DNA from: an uncultured Xylophilus sp.
GTDB lineage: Bacteria; Pseudomonadota; Gammaproteobacteria; Burkholderiales; Burkholderiaceae_C
Direction: 5' to 3'
Assembly: GCA_913776965.1 (NCBI GenBank)
Contig: CAJYQL010000128.1
Location: 62,001-126,000, forward strand
Length of the DNA stretch: 64,000 nt
Shown in pieces: positions 8,735 through 17,583 of this stretch (its first letter is position 1; the number at the start of each line of letters is the position of its first letter). A program made the translations under genes and the position numbers. The notes beneath the pieces were generated by a model. The model worked only from the letters and a program-made list of their open reading frames with translations. It was not told where the DNA came from and searched no databases.

Positions 8735-9223
8735 TCAGCCGGTGATGAAGGTGGGCCAGACCTGCATCTGCAGCTTGAGTGCCCAGATGAAGGCCACGTA
8801 GCTGCCGACGGCGAGCACGGTGGCGAGGATCAGCGTGGGGCCGATCTTGAATTCGTCGCCGGCCAGGCTGGAGATCAGCACGAGCGCGTAGATGCCGATG
8901 ATCAGGCCCATCGCCGGAATGCCGACGCTCGGCAGACCGCCGAGCAGCACGCCGAAGGCCAGGTTGGCGCAGATGATGAAGAACAGCGGGCGCCAGGCCC
9001 ACTTGCCGATCTTGTCGCCGCCTTCGGTCTCGACGACCAGGGCGGTCATGGTGAGGGCGGCACCGAGCAGTGCCATCACCACGCCGAGCACCAGCGGGAA
9101 ATATCCCGGGCCCATGCGGGCGCCGGAACCGACGGAATAGGTCGTAGCCCCCCACGCGAACCCGATGCCTATGAGCAGGAACATCAGGCCCGCGAAGAAG
9201 TCCTTTTGACTTTTGATCTTCAC
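8735..9223 (-). CDS. tctB: Tripartite tricarboxylate transporter small subunit TctB
   Basis: A 162-residue small membrane subunit with four hydrophobic segments (from FFAGLMFLLIGIGFAWGAT to the C-terminal VLAVGSYVAFIWAL). A GTG at 9223 is chosen as the start because GGAG lies seven bases upstream and the length fits the family. An in-frame ATG at 9298 would add 25 polar residues unlike TctB proteins. The gene leads tctA, forming a two-gene operon. Confidence 0.9.
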   Translation of the reverse strand: MKIKSQKDFFAGLMFLLIGIGFAWGATTYSVGSGARMGPGYFPLVLGVVMALLGAALTMTALVVETEGGDKIGKWAWRPLFFIICANLAFGVLLGGLPSVGIPAMGLIIGIYALVLISSLAGDEFKIGPTLILATVLAVGSYVAFIWALKLQMQVWPTFITG

Positions 9224-9351
9224 AGCTATCTCCAGACGAAAATTTTCAGACTCGCGGATTCTCTGCCCCGCCCCTGTCCGTCCGGATGTGGATTCCACCT
9301 ACCGCGGCCTCGGGGTATTCCCCAAGGCCTGCGGACTGCGCAGGCCGCGCG

Positions 9352-11139
9352 TCAGGCGAGCGGCGGTGTCGCGCCCAGCACCTCGCCGAGGGTGGTCAGG
9401 CCCTCCGCTGCCCGCAGCGCCCCCGCCAGGCGCAGCGGCCGCATCCCGTCGGCCAGGGCCTGGCGGCGCAGCGCGTCGATGTTCGGCTCCTTGTGGACCT
9501 TGTCCTTGAAGGCATCGGTGACGACCAGCAGTTCGTAGAGGCCCATCCGGCCCCGAAAACCGGTCATGCGGCAGTCCACGCAGCCGACCGGCCGGTACGG
9601 CTGCCACGGCGCATTCAGCTTCCACGGCCGGATGACGCCCGCCAGGTCGGCATCGGTGCTGTCGGTATCGGGCGCGCGGCAGGCCCGGCACAGGGTCCGC
9701 ACCAGCCGCTGCGCCAGCACGCCGAGCAGCGTCGCATTGACCAGGTACGGCGGCACGCCCAGCTCCATCAGCCGGGTGACGGCCGACGGCGCATCGTTGG
9801 TGTGCAGCGTCGAGAACACCAGGTGCCCGGTCAGGGCCGCCTGGACCGCCATCTCCGCGGTGGCGAGGTCGCGGATCTCGCCGACCATGATGATGTCCGG
9901 GTCCTGCCGCATCAGCGCGCGCAGGCCCTCGATGAAGCCGAAGTCGAGCTGCGTCTGCACCTGCGTCTGGTTGAACGACGGCTCGATCATCTCGATCGGG
10001 TCTTCGACGGTGCTGACGTTCACCTCTTCGGTCGCGACCCGCTTCAGGGTGGAATACAGCGTGGTCGTCTTGCCGGAGCCGGTCGGTCCGGTGACCAGGA
10101 TGATGCCGTGCGGCCTGCGCACCAGCTCTTCCCAGCGGCCGGCGTCGTGTGGCACGAAACCCAGCGCATCCAGGTCCTTGACGGCCGTGTCCGGGTCGAA
10201 GATGCGCATCACCATCTTCTCGCCGAAGGCGGTGGGCAGGGTGGACAGCCGCATCTCGACCTCGTCGCCGCGGGTGTTGCGGGTCTTGATGCGCCCATCC
10301 TGCGGGCGCCGCTTTTCGACCACGTCCATCCGGCCGAGCAGCTTTATGCGGGCGGTCATCGCCGCCAGCACGCCGAGCGGCATCTGGTAGACCGGATGCA
10401 GCACGCCGTCGATCCGGAAGCGGATCACGCCCTGCTCCCGGCGCGGCTCCAGGTGGATGTCGCTCGCCCGCTGATCGAAGGCGTACTGCCAGAGCCAGTC
10501 CACCACCCGGACCACGCCCTGGTCGTTGGCATCGAGCTGGCGGTTGCTGCGGCCGAGCTCGACCAGCTGCTCGAAGCTTGCGGCACCCGCGTTGCCGCCG
10601 GCCTTCTGCGCGGCGCGGACCGACTTGGCGAGGGCGAAGAACTCGGCGGTGAAGCGGTGGATGTCCTGCGGATTCGCGACCACCCGGCGCACCCGGCGCT
10701 TGGCCTGGCGCTCCACCTCCGCGACCCAGTCGGTCACGAAGGGCTCGGCGGTCGCGACCACCACCTCGGTGGGCGTGACCTGCACCGGCAGCACCCGGTG
10801 GCGCTCGGCATAGGCGGCGCTCATCGTGTCGGCCACCTTGCCCACGTCCACCCGCAGCGGGTCGATGCGCAGATAGGCGAGCCCGGCCTTGGTCGCGAGG
10901 TACTGCGTCAGCGCCTCCAGGTCGAGCGGCTTGCCGTCGGAGTGGCGGACCATCGCGACGTTGGCCAGGCGCACCAGGGCCGGCTGCGTGCTTTCGGCGC
11001 GCGAACAGCGGGCGACGGTGCGGTCGGCCTCTTCCTGCGACACCACGCCGTCGTCGCGCATCCAGCCGACGATGCGGCGCCAGTCGATCGGGCCGGCGTG
11101 TGCGGCCGGCGGCACGGTGGGCGGAGTCGGTGCGCTCAT
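9352..11139 (-). CDS. GspE/PilB family type II secretion/type IV pilus-type ATPase
   Basis: A 595-residue ATPase of the GspE/PulE/PilB family, which powers pseudopilus or pilus assembly at the inner membrane. An N-terminal GspE-N-like region spans about residues 20-165. Walker A GPTGSGKT is at 351-358 and Walker B with Asp box DPDIIMVGEIRD at 413-424. The zinc tetracysteine is intact (C484, C487, C520, C523). No other secretion or pilus gene is adjacent, so its machine must be encoded elsewhere. Its ATG overlaps the upstream stop by ATGA. A GC-rich hairpin without a U tract (9326-9346) follows its stop. Confidence 0.92.
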   Translation of the reverse strand: MSAPTPPTVPPAAHAGPIDWRRIVGWMRDDGVVSQEEADRTVARCSRAESTQPALVRLANVAMVRHSDGKPLDLEALTQYLATKAGLAYLRIDPLRVDVGKVADTMSAAYAERHRVLPVQVTPTEVVVATAEPFVTDWVAEVERQAKRRVRRVVANPQDIHRFTAEFFALAKSVRAAQKAGGNAGAASFEQLVELGRSNRQLDANDQGVVRVVDWLWQYAFDQRASDIHLEPRREQGVIRFRIDGVLHPVYQMPLGVLAAMTARIKLLGRMDVVEKRRPQDGRIKTRNTRGDEVEMRLSTLPTAFGEKMVMRIFDPDTAVKDLDALGFVPHDAGRWEELVRRPHGIILVTGPTGSGKTTTLYSTLKRVATEEVNVSTVEDPIEMIEPSFNQTQVQTQLDFGFIEGLRALMRQDPDIIMVGEIRDLATAEMAVQAALTGHLVFSTLHTNDAPSAVTRLMELGVPPYLVNATLLGVLAQRLVRTLCRACRAPDTDSTDADLAGVIRPWKLNAPWQPYRPVGCVDCRMTGFRGRMGLYELLVVTDAFKDKVHKEPNIDALRRQALADGMRPLRLAGALRAAEGLTTLGEVLGATPPLA

Positions 11140-11960
11140 GGCGCCGGTGCTGCCGGTGCGGCCAACGCGGTCGGCACCGCGGGCTTGAAAGTGCGTAGCC
11201 ATTTGGCAGCAGGCAGGCCCCAGCGGGACTGCACCAGGTCCGCGCGCGCGGCCAGCGCGACGCGGTCCGGCCGCTGCGGGGTCCGCTGGGCCAGGACGAC
11301 GGTGTTGCCTTCCCGGGTGGGGCGGAACGCCCAGACCGCCTCCTGCCCGAAGGCGGCGCAGATCCTGTCCAGGCTCTGCTGGTAGCTGGAGTCGCGGCCG
11401 AACAGGTTGACGGTCATGCAACCGTCCTCGGTCAGCACCGCCCGGCATTCGCGGTAGAAATTGTCGCTGTCGAGGACCGGCGCCGCCGCCTCCTCGTCGT
11501 AGAGGTCCACCTGCAGCGCATCGACCGCTGCGTGCCAGACCGGACGCCGGATCTCCTCGGCCGCATCGGCGACGATGACCTGCAGCCGCTCGTCGTCGGG
11601 CGGGAGCTTGAACCAGCCACGGCACGCATGCAGCACCTGCGGGTTGAGCTCGATCGCGGTCGTGCGCATGCGCAGCTTCTTGCGGCAGAACTTCGTGAGC
11701 GCCCCGGCGCCGAGGCCGAGCTGCATCGCATGGCGCTTGGCGACCGACGGCGGCGCGACGAACAGCAGCCACGCCATCATGCGCTGCACGTATTCCAGCT
11801 CCAGTTCGTAGGGCGCGTCCATCCGCATCGAGCCCTGGATCCAGGCGGACCCCAGGTGCAGGCTGCGCACGTCGCCCCAGTCCGAGAAGTGGACTTCGGG
11901 CAGGTCGGCGTCGGGGGCGACGGCGGAAGGAGCGGCAGGCGGTGAGCGACGGGTCGTCAT
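11136..11960 (-). CDS. Spermidine synthase-like (SAM-fold) protein
   Basis: A 274-residue protein with a Rossmann-like SAM/decarboxylated-SAM fold of the spermidine synthase superfamily. Visible marks are the glycine-rich motif I LGLGAGALTKFCRK, the acidic end of strand 2 in TTAIELNPQVL, a motif-II-like VDLYDEEAAAP, and a C-terminal strand with VNLFGRD. Stand-alone homologues of this kind are common in Burkholderiales and usually lack proof of polyamine activity, so substrate and role are open. It overlaps both neighbours by ATGA. Confidence 0.82.
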   Translation of the reverse strand: MTTRRSPPAAPSAVAPDADLPEVHFSDWGDVRSLHLGSAWIQGSMRMDAPYELELEYVQRMMAWLLFVAPPSVAKRHAMQLGLGAGALTKFCRKKLRMRTTAIELNPQVLHACRGWFKLPPDDERLQVIVADAAEEIRRPVWHAAVDALQVDLYDEEAAAPVLDSDNFYRECRAVLTEDGCMTVNLFGRDSSYQQSLDRICAAFGQEAVWAFRPTREGNTVVLAQRTPQRPDRVALAARADLVQSRWGLPAAKWLRTFKPAVPTALAAPAAPAP

Positions 11961-12469
11961 CGGAACAGATGGTGCTGGCGGAACACGTCGGCCCAGGCCT
12001 CGCATTTGCGCTCCAGACTCCAGGCAGCATGGGCCGGGCTGGTCGAGGGCAGGCGGTGGACCGACACGGCGAGTGTCGCCGAATGCCGCGCGTGCCGGAA
12101 ACTCTCGCCGCCGTTGTGGGCGACGGCCTCCAGAAGCGGGCAGCACCGGGCCAGCCCGGCGAAGTCGTTGACCTGCGGCGCGCGGATGGCCGTGTCCAGG
12201 CTGCCCTGGCGTTCGCAGCTGGCATAGACATCCCACAGGCCGAGCCCCCGCGCCTGCAGATGTGCCAGCCGGTCGGCATACGGCAGGGCCACCAGGTCCT
12301 CGTTCCAGAGCAGCGACAGGATGCGCCAGAACTGGTTGCGCGGATGGGCGTAGTACTGCTGTTCCGCCAGCGACCGGGCGCCGGGAAAGCTGCCGAGCAC
12401 CAGCAACCGGGTGGCCGGCGATACCACCGGCGGCAGCCCGACCAGCCGCACCCCACCGGCGGCTATCAT
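11957..12469 (-). CDS. DNA-deoxyinosine (hypoxanthine) glycosylase, UDG superfamily
   Basis: A 170-residue single-domain member of the uracil-DNA glycosylase superfamily, matching the hypoxanthine-DNA glycosylase group that removes deaminated adenine from DNA. Motif A appears as LLVLGSFPGARSL (about residues 22-34), followed by YYAHPRNQFW. The C-terminal HRLPSTSPAHA corresponds to the motif with the catalytic-loop proline and serine. It is coupled by ATGA to tatD upstream and to the spermidine-synthase-like gene downstream. Two possible DNA-metabolism proteins (this one and TatD) are therefore co-translated. Confidence 0.85.
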   Translation of the reverse strand: MIAAGGVRLVGLPPVVSPATRLLVLGSFPGARSLAEQQYYAHPRNQFWRILSLLWNEDLVALPYADRLAHLQARGLGLWDVYASCERQGSLDTAIRAPQVNDFAGLARCCPLLEAVAHNGGESFRHARHSATLAVSVHRLPSTSPAHAAWSLERKCEAWADVFRQHHLFR

Positions 12470-13311
12470 CCGGCCAGCGCCGCGAGACGGGGCATCGCAT
12501 CCAGCGCATTGCGGGTGGTGGCAGCTGCGAATGCCTCGGGCGCCATGCCGCGCAGGCCGGCGATTGCCGCACCGATGCGCGGCAGCTCGACCGGCGAATT
12601 GCGCGCCTGCGGGCCGGCGGCGCCGCGTTCGTCGGCGGTGCGGTAGAGCCAGTGCGGGGGAATGTCGGGCGCGTCGGTCTCCACAACCATCGATGCGAGC
12701 GGCACGGCCGACGCCACGCGCCGTACCTGCAGTGCCCGGTCGAACGTCGCCGTGCCGCCGAAACCCAGCTTCAGCCCGAGGTCGACGAACGCCTGCGCCT
12801 GCTGCAGGCTGCCGTTGAAGGCGTGGGCGATGCCGCGCCATTGATGGCTGCCGGGCCCGCTGCCGCCCTGCTCCCGCAGATGGCGCAGCACCCGGTCGAC
12901 CGATCGACGGACATGCAGCAGCACCGGCAGATCGAAGCGGCGAGCCAGCCGCAGTTGGGCGCGAAACACCGCCTGCTGCCGCGTGTCGTCCAGGCCGGCC
13001 ACGAAATAGTCGAGCCCGATCTCGCCGACCGCCACCAGCCGCGGATCGCCGATGCGGGCAGCCAACTCGGACTCCAGCCGCGCGAGATCGACATCGGTCG
13101 CCTCGCCGCTGCAGAGCGGATGGATGCCGAGCGCATAGGCATCGCCGTGCGCCTCGGCCCAGCCGCGCACCGCGTCGAAGTTGGAAGCAGCCACCGCCGG
13201 CACCACGCACAGCCCGACGCCCGCCGACCGCGCCGCGTGGCGCATCGCCGGGCCGTCGGCTGCGAACTCCGGAGCGTCGAGGTGACAGTGGGTGTCGATC
13301 CAGCCGGTCAT
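12466..13311 (-). CDS. TatD family metal-dependent hydrolase
   Basis: A 281-residue TatD-type metallohydrolase with a TIM barrel; relatives are 3'-5' exonucleases and deoxyribonucleases. The metal ligands are visible: the N-terminal IDTHCHLD, Glu in VGEIGLDYF, His in PVLLHVR, His in AHAFNGS, and Asp in VETDAPDIPP. The ATG at 13311 starts right before the metal motif. An in-frame GTG at 13326 would add five residues. It is the first gene of a four-gene chain and lies 132 bp from the divergent protease gene. Confidence 0.92.
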   Translation of the reverse strand: MTGWIDTHCHLDAPEFAADGPAMRHAARSAGVGLCVVPAVAASNFDAVRGWAEAHGDAYALGIHPLCSGEATDVDLARLESELAARIGDPRLVAVGEIGLDYFVAGLDDTRQQAVFRAQLRLARRFDLPVLLHVRRSVDRVLRHLREQGGSGPGSHQWRGIAHAFNGSLQQAQAFVDLGLKLGFGGTATFDRALQVRRVASAVPLASMVVETDAPDIPPHWLYRTADERGAAGPQARNSPVELPRIGAAIAGLRGMAPEAFAAATTRNALDAMPRLAALAG

Positions 13312-13443
13312 CGCGCCATCATGCACTGCCCCCGATGCCCACGTGTCACGTCGCGCGACGACAGCGCATACCGGTGAATCGTGCTAGGGTGTGGAACCAT
13401 CCAGGCGTCCTGCTGTCGGGACGCGCCAACCGAGGATTTCCGG

Positions 13444-14412
13444 ATGCGCAGGCCCGCCCTCTACAGCAGCTCCCGCCGCACTGCCGCGCCGGTCGCACCT
13501 GCCCTGACCGGCGACGCGCCCGAAGCGGTAGACGCACCGGCCGAAGAGGCGTCGGAACCCGCCTCGGTCTCGCCCCTCACGCCGCCATCGCGCCTGCAAC
13601 GCGGCTGGCGCGCCCTGCGCTCCGGCATCGTCCCGCTGCTCGCAGTCGGCGCCGTAGCGGCCGTGCTGGTCCTGGCGCTGCGACCGGCGCCGCGTGTGCT
13701 GACGCAGGACGACATCGACGCGGCCGTCCGCCATACCCTGGAGAAGACCGTGCTGCCGTCGGCGGTCGCCCGCGCGGCGGACAAGGTCGGCCCGTCGGTG
13801 GTCCGGGTCGTCGCCTACGGCAAGACCGACCGCAAGAAGAACGGCCGCTACAAGGAAAAGGAAGAAGGCGAGATCGAGCGCGGCATCGGCACCGGCGTGG
13901 TGATCGTCGACAAGGGCGTGATCCTGACCAACCTGCACGTGGTGGCGGGTGCGGACCACATCCGGGTCACCTTCGCGGACGGGCTGGAGGCCCAGGCGTC
14001 GGTGACCGGCGTCCAGCCTGAACACGACCTGGCGGTGCTGCAGGCGCACAAGATCCCAGACGACCTGGCCGCCGCCACGCTGCGCTCCACTACCGACCTG
14101 CGGCCCGGCGACGAGGTCGCGGCGATCGGCTTTCCGTTCGGCATCGGGCCGTCGGTATCCGGCGGTGTGGTGTCCGGGCTGAAGCGCGGTTTTCTCTCGC
14201 CCGAGGGCAAGCGGCAGCTGTCGAACCTGATCCAGTTCGATGCGGCCGCCAACCCCGGCAACTCGGGCGGGCCGCTGATCACGATGGACGGCGAGGTGAT
14301 CGGCATCGTCACCGCGATCCTCAACCCGACCTCCGCCCGCACCTTCCTCGGCATCGGTTTCGCCGTGCCGATCGAGAACGCCGCGGCCGCCGCCGGCATG
14401 CCGCCGTTCTGA
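13444..14412 (+). CDS. Membrane-anchored S1C trypsin-like serine protease (DegP/HtrA type, no PDZ)
   Basis: A 322-residue protease. A proline/alanine-rich cytoplasmic tail (residues 1-58) is followed by one membrane helix (about 60-80) and a periplasmic trypsin-like domain. The catalytic triad is visible: H165 in LTNLHVV, D195 in HDLAVL, S274 in GNSGGP. HtrA proteases normally end in one or two PDZ domains; this one stops right after the protease domain. The ATG at 13444 has GAGG ten bases upstream. It starts a plus-strand run with moxR, DUF58 and VWA genes (33-bp gap), suggesting a shared envelope-maintenance job. Confidence 0.92.
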   Translation: MRRPALYSSSRRTAAPVAPALTGDAPEAVDAPAEEASEPASVSPLTPPSRLQRGWRALRSGIVPLLAVGAVAAVLVLALRPAPRVLTQDDIDAAVRHTLEKTVLPSAVARAADKVGPSVVRVVAYGKTDRKKNGRYKEKEEGEIERGIGTGVVIVDKGVILTNLHVVAGADHIRVTFADGLEAQASVTGVQPEHDLAVLQAHKIPDDLAAATLRSTTDLRPGDEVAAIGFPFGIGPSVSGGVVSGLKRGFLSPEGKRQLSNLIQFDAAANPGNSGGPLITMDGEVIGIVTAILNPTSARTFLGIGFAVPIENAAAAAGMPPF

Positions 14413-14445
14413 CCGCCGCCCTTTCCTCTTCTGCCTCCACGCTGC

Positions 14446-15450
14446 ATGAACACCACCACCCGCGACTCTGCCGCCACCTTGATGGAACAGGTGCTTTTCG
14501 AGGTCAAGCGCATCGTCGTCGGCCAGGACCGCTTCCTGGAACGGGTGATGGTCGCGCTGCTGGCCGAAGGCCATCTGCTGGTGGAAGGCGTGCCGGGTCT
14601 GGCCAAGACGCTGACGGTCAAGACGCTGTCGCAGGCAGTGCAAGGTGCATTCAAGCGCATTCAGTTCACGCCGGATCTGGTGCCGGCCGACCTGGTCGGC
14701 ACCCGCATGTACAACCAGAAGACCGGCGAGTTCAGCACCGCGCTCGGTCCGGTGTTCGCCAACCTGCTGCTGGCCGACGAAATCAACCGCGCGCCCGCCA
14801 AGGTGCAGAGCGCGCTGCTGGAGGTGATGCAGGAGCGCCAGGTGACGATCGCCGGAGAGAGCCACCGGGTGCCGTCGCCGTTCGTGGTGCTCGCCACACA
14901 GAACCCGGTCGAGACCGAAGGCACCTATCCGCTGCCCGAAGCGCAGGTCGACCGCTTCATGATGAAGGTGATGGTGGACTATCCGAGCGACGAGGAAGAG
15001 TTCGTGATCGTGCAGCGGGCGATGCATCCGCCGCCGCCGGCCGGCCCGGTCGCGACCACCGCCCAGCTGGCCGAGTTGCAGGCCGCCTGCCGGCGGGTCT
15101 ACATCGACCCGTCGCTGCTGCAGTACGCGGTGCGGCTGGTGGCGGCGACCCGGCGGCCCGAGGCGAGCGGCCTGAAGGACTTCGCGCACCTGGTCAACTA
15201 CGGCGCCAGTCCCCGCGCCACGATCAACCTGGCCGAAGGCGCCCGGGCGCTGGCGATGATGCGCGGCCGCGGCTATGCGCTGCCCGAGGACATGGCCGAC
15301 CTGGTGCCCGACGTGTTCCGCCACCGGCTGGCGCTGTCGTACGAGGCACTGGCCGAGGGCATCACCGCCGACGACCTGATCGGCCGGCTGATGGCCCATG
15401 TGCCCACGCCGCCGAAGCCACTCCACCATGAATACCAGCGCGCGGCCTGA
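14446..15450 (+). CDS. MoxR family AAA+ ATPase
   Basis: A 334-residue AAA_3 (MoxR) ATPase. Walker A is the family's variant GVPGLAKT (about residues 48-55), Walker B is LLLADEINRAP (about 107-117), and the C-terminal lid domain is present. MoxR ATPases act as chaperones that mature partner complexes, typically with DUF58 and VWA proteins encoded next to them, exactly as here. Its 3' end overlaps the DUF58 start by 23 bases, so the two are co-translated. Confidence 0.95.
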   Translation: MNTTTRDSAATLMEQVLFEVKRIVVGQDRFLERVMVALLAEGHLLVEGVPGLAKTLTVKTLSQAVQGAFKRIQFTPDLVPADLVGTRMYNQKTGEFSTALGPVFANLLLADEINRAPAKVQSALLEVMQERQVTIAGESHRVPSPFVVLATQNPVETEGTYPLPEAQVDRFMMKVMVDYPSDEEEFVIVQRAMHPPPPAGPVATTAQLAELQAACRRVYIDPSLLQYAVRLVAATRRPEASGLKDFAHLVNYGASPRATINLAEGARALAMMRGRGYALPEDMADLVPDVFRHRLALSYEALAEGITADDLIGRLMAHVPTPPKPLHHEYQRAA

Positions 15451-16402
15451 TCGCCCAGGCGGCGACGCCGTTTCCGGCGCCGAAGCGCTGCTGCGGCGCC
15501 TGGAATGGACCGCCCTGCGCCGGCTGGACGGCCTGCTGCAGGGCCCCTACCGCACACTGCAGCGCGGCAGCGGGCTGGACCTGGCGGACCTGCGGGAGTA
15601 CCAGCCGTCGGACGATGTCCGCCATATCGACTGGAACGTGACCGCCCGGCTGCAGACGCCGCATGTGCGGGTCTTCACCGAGGACCGCGAAATGGCGGCC
15701 TGGTTCGTGGTCGACCGCAGCGGCTCGATGGACTTCGGCTCGGGCGACCGCACCAAGCGCGACGCCCAGACCGCCTTCGTCGGGCTGGTCGCGCGCCTGC
15801 TGACCCGCCACGGAAACCGCGTCGGCGCGCTGCTGGGCGGCGACCGCGACACCGCCTGGATTCCGGCGCGCGGCGGCCGCGCCCACGTGCTGCATCTGCT
15901 GCACCGGCTGCAGACCGTCACCGCGCCCGCCCCGATCCGGGGCAAAGGTGCTGCACCGGCACCGCAGCAAGGGCTGGGCGATTGGCTGCGCACCGCCGCA
16001 CGGACGCTGCGCCAGCGCGCCACCGTGTTCGTGGTCTCGGACTTCATCAGCCCCGCCGGCTGGGAGCGGCCCCTGGGGCAGTTGGCCGAGCGCCACGACG
16101 TGGTAGCCGTGCGCCTGGTCGATCCGCTGGAGCAGGCATTGCCCGACCTGGGCCTCGTCGCCCTGCGCGATGCCGAAACCGGCGAGCAGATGGTGGTGGA
16201 CACCCACGACCGACTGTTCCGCCAGCGGTTCGCGCGCGCCGCCGCGCTGCGCGAAGCCACGCTGCTGCAGGCCTTCGCCCGGGCCGGCGCCGATGCGCTC
16301 GAACTCTCCACCACCGACGACACCGCCGACGCCGTGCTGCGGTTCGCCGAGCTGCGCAAGCGCCGCAGCGGCGTGCGCGGTGCGCCGTCGCGCGCGGCCT
16401 GA
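15428..16402 (+). CDS. DUF58 domain protein (MoxR-associated)
   Basis: A 324-residue DUF58 protein. The signature runs LQRGSGLDLADLREYQPSDD followed by HIDWNVTAR (about residues 48-78), and then a VWA-like fold with a MIDAS-type VVDRSGSM. No membrane helix is evident, so it is probably cytoplasmic and works with the MoxR ATPase encoded just upstream. The start at 15428 lies inside the end of moxR. The VWA gene follows after 41 bp. Confidence 0.92.
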   Translation: MNTSARPDRPGGDAVSGAEALLRRLEWTALRRLDGLLQGPYRTLQRGSGLDLADLREYQPSDDVRHIDWNVTARLQTPHVRVFTEDREMAAWFVVDRSGSMDFGSGDRTKRDAQTAFVGLVARLLTRHGNRVGALLGGDRDTAWIPARGGRAHVLHLLHRLQTVTAPAPIRGKGAAPAPQQGLGDWLRTAARTLRQRATVFVVSDFISPAGWERPLGQLAERHDVVAVRLVDPLEQALPDLGLVALRDAETGEQMVVDTHDRLFRQRFARAAALREATLLQAFARAGADALELSTTDDTADAVLRFAELRKRRSGVRGAPSRAA

Positions 16403-16443
16403 ACCGCCTCCTTCGACCTGCCGCCCTACCACTTCCGTTCGCC

Positions 16444-17553
16444 ATGCCGCCCGATACCCCGACCTGGACCGACCGCTGGCAGGCCTTCTGGCATGCGGTG
16501 CCGGTGCCCGACTTCCTCTGGCCGCAGCTGCTCTGGCTGTTGCTGGCGGTGCCGCTGCTGGTGCTGCTCTACCTGTGGCTGCAGGGCCGCCGGCGCAAGC
16601 TGGCGGTGCGTTACGCCAGCCTGTCGCTGGTACGCGATGCGGGCGGCAAGGGCCCCGGCTGGCGGCGCCACCTGCCGCCGCTGCTGTTGCTGTTCGCCTT
16701 CGTCGCGATGCTGCTGGCCGCCGCCCGGCCGGTGGCGGTGATCGCCCTGCCCGCCCAGCAGCAGACGATCATGCTGGCGATCGATGTGTCGGCCAGCATG
16801 CGGGCGACCGACGTGCAGCCCAACCGGATGGTCGCGGCACAGCAGGCGGCCAAGTCCTTCATTTCGGAACTGCCGCGCAACGTGCGGGTCGGCATCGTGG
16901 CGTTCGCCGGCAGCGCGCAGGTCGCGCAGCTGCCCACGCAGTCGCGGGAAGACCTCGAGCGGGCGATCGACGGCTTCCAGTTGCAGCGCGGGACTGCCAC
17001 CGGCAACGGCATCGTGATGTCGCTCGCCACGCTGTTCCCCAACAGCGGGATCGACGTGTCGGCGATGGGCCCGAACCGTAGCGGCATGCGCAGCGCGCCG
17101 CTCGCCGGGATCGAGCCGCCGGCGCAAGCAGCGCCCCCGAAGCCGGTGCCGCCCGGCTCCTACGGCTCGGCCGCGATCGTCATGCTGACCGACGGCCAGC
17201 GCACCACCGGAGTGGACCCGCTGGAAGCGGCGCAGATCGCGGCCGACCGCGGCGTACGGGTCTACACGGTCGGCGTAGGCACGCGCGACGGTGACACCAT
17301 CGGATTCGAGGGCTGGTCGATGCGGGTGCGGCTGGACGAGGAAACGCTCAAGGCCGTCGCCGCCAAGACCCAGGCGGAATACTTCTACGCCGGCACCGCG
17401 GCCGACCTGAAGAAGGTCTACGACACGCTGAGCTCGCGGCTCACGGTCGAGAAACGCGAAACCGAGGTGTCGGCGCTGTTCGCGCTCCTCGCGGCCGCGC
17501 TGGCATTGGTGTCGGCCACGCTGTCGATGTGGTGGTTCCACCGCGTCGCCTGA
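16444..17553 (+). CDS. VWA domain membrane protein (BatA-like)
   Basis: A 369-residue inner-membrane protein. Two N-terminal helices (about residues 24-45 and 76-97) and one C-terminal helix (about 345-366) flank a von Willebrand A domain with a complete MIDAS motif DVSAS (about 115). It has a Pro/Ala-rich insertion in the middle of the VWA domain. This is the BatA/aerotolerance-type partner of MoxR and DUF58. The separate batB/batD/batE genes of the classical operon are missing here. The ATG at 16444 gives the expected N-terminal membrane start. Confidence 0.92.
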   Translation: MPPDTPTWTDRWQAFWHAVPVPDFLWPQLLWLLLAVPLLVLLYLWLQGRRRKLAVRYASLSLVRDAGGKGPGWRRHLPPLLLLFAFVAMLLAAARPVAVIALPAQQQTIMLAIDVSASMRATDVQPNRMVAAQQAAKSFISELPRNVRVGIVAFAGSAQVAQLPTQSREDLERAIDGFQLQRGTATGNGIVMSLATLFPNSGIDVSAMGPNRSGMRSAPLAGIEPPAQAAPPKPVPPGSYGSAAIVMLTDGQRTTGVDPLEAAQIAADRGVRVYTVGVGTRDGDTIGFEGWSMRVRLDEETLKAVAAKTQAEYFYAGTAADLKKVYDTLSSRLTVEKRETEVSALFALLAAALALVSATLSMWWFHRVA

Positions 17554-17583
17554 ATCCGACGGCGCAGCGGACGGCACGCGTCG

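Noticed and set aside
9326..9346. Hairpin GGCCTGCG/CGCAGGCC as a rho-independent terminator of the ATPase gene
   Set aside because: The stem is good, but no U tract follows on the minus strand (TTGGGG), so a terminator call is not supported.
9286..11385. 699-codon plus-strand open frame opposite the GspE-type ATPase
   Set aside because: Antisense shadow caused by high GC; no ribosome-binding site or domain.
11140..12456. N-terminal extension of the GspE-type ATPase frame up to 12456
   Set aside because: The upstream part is an out-of-frame reading of the two coupled genes; the ATPase domain starts properly at the ATG at 11139.
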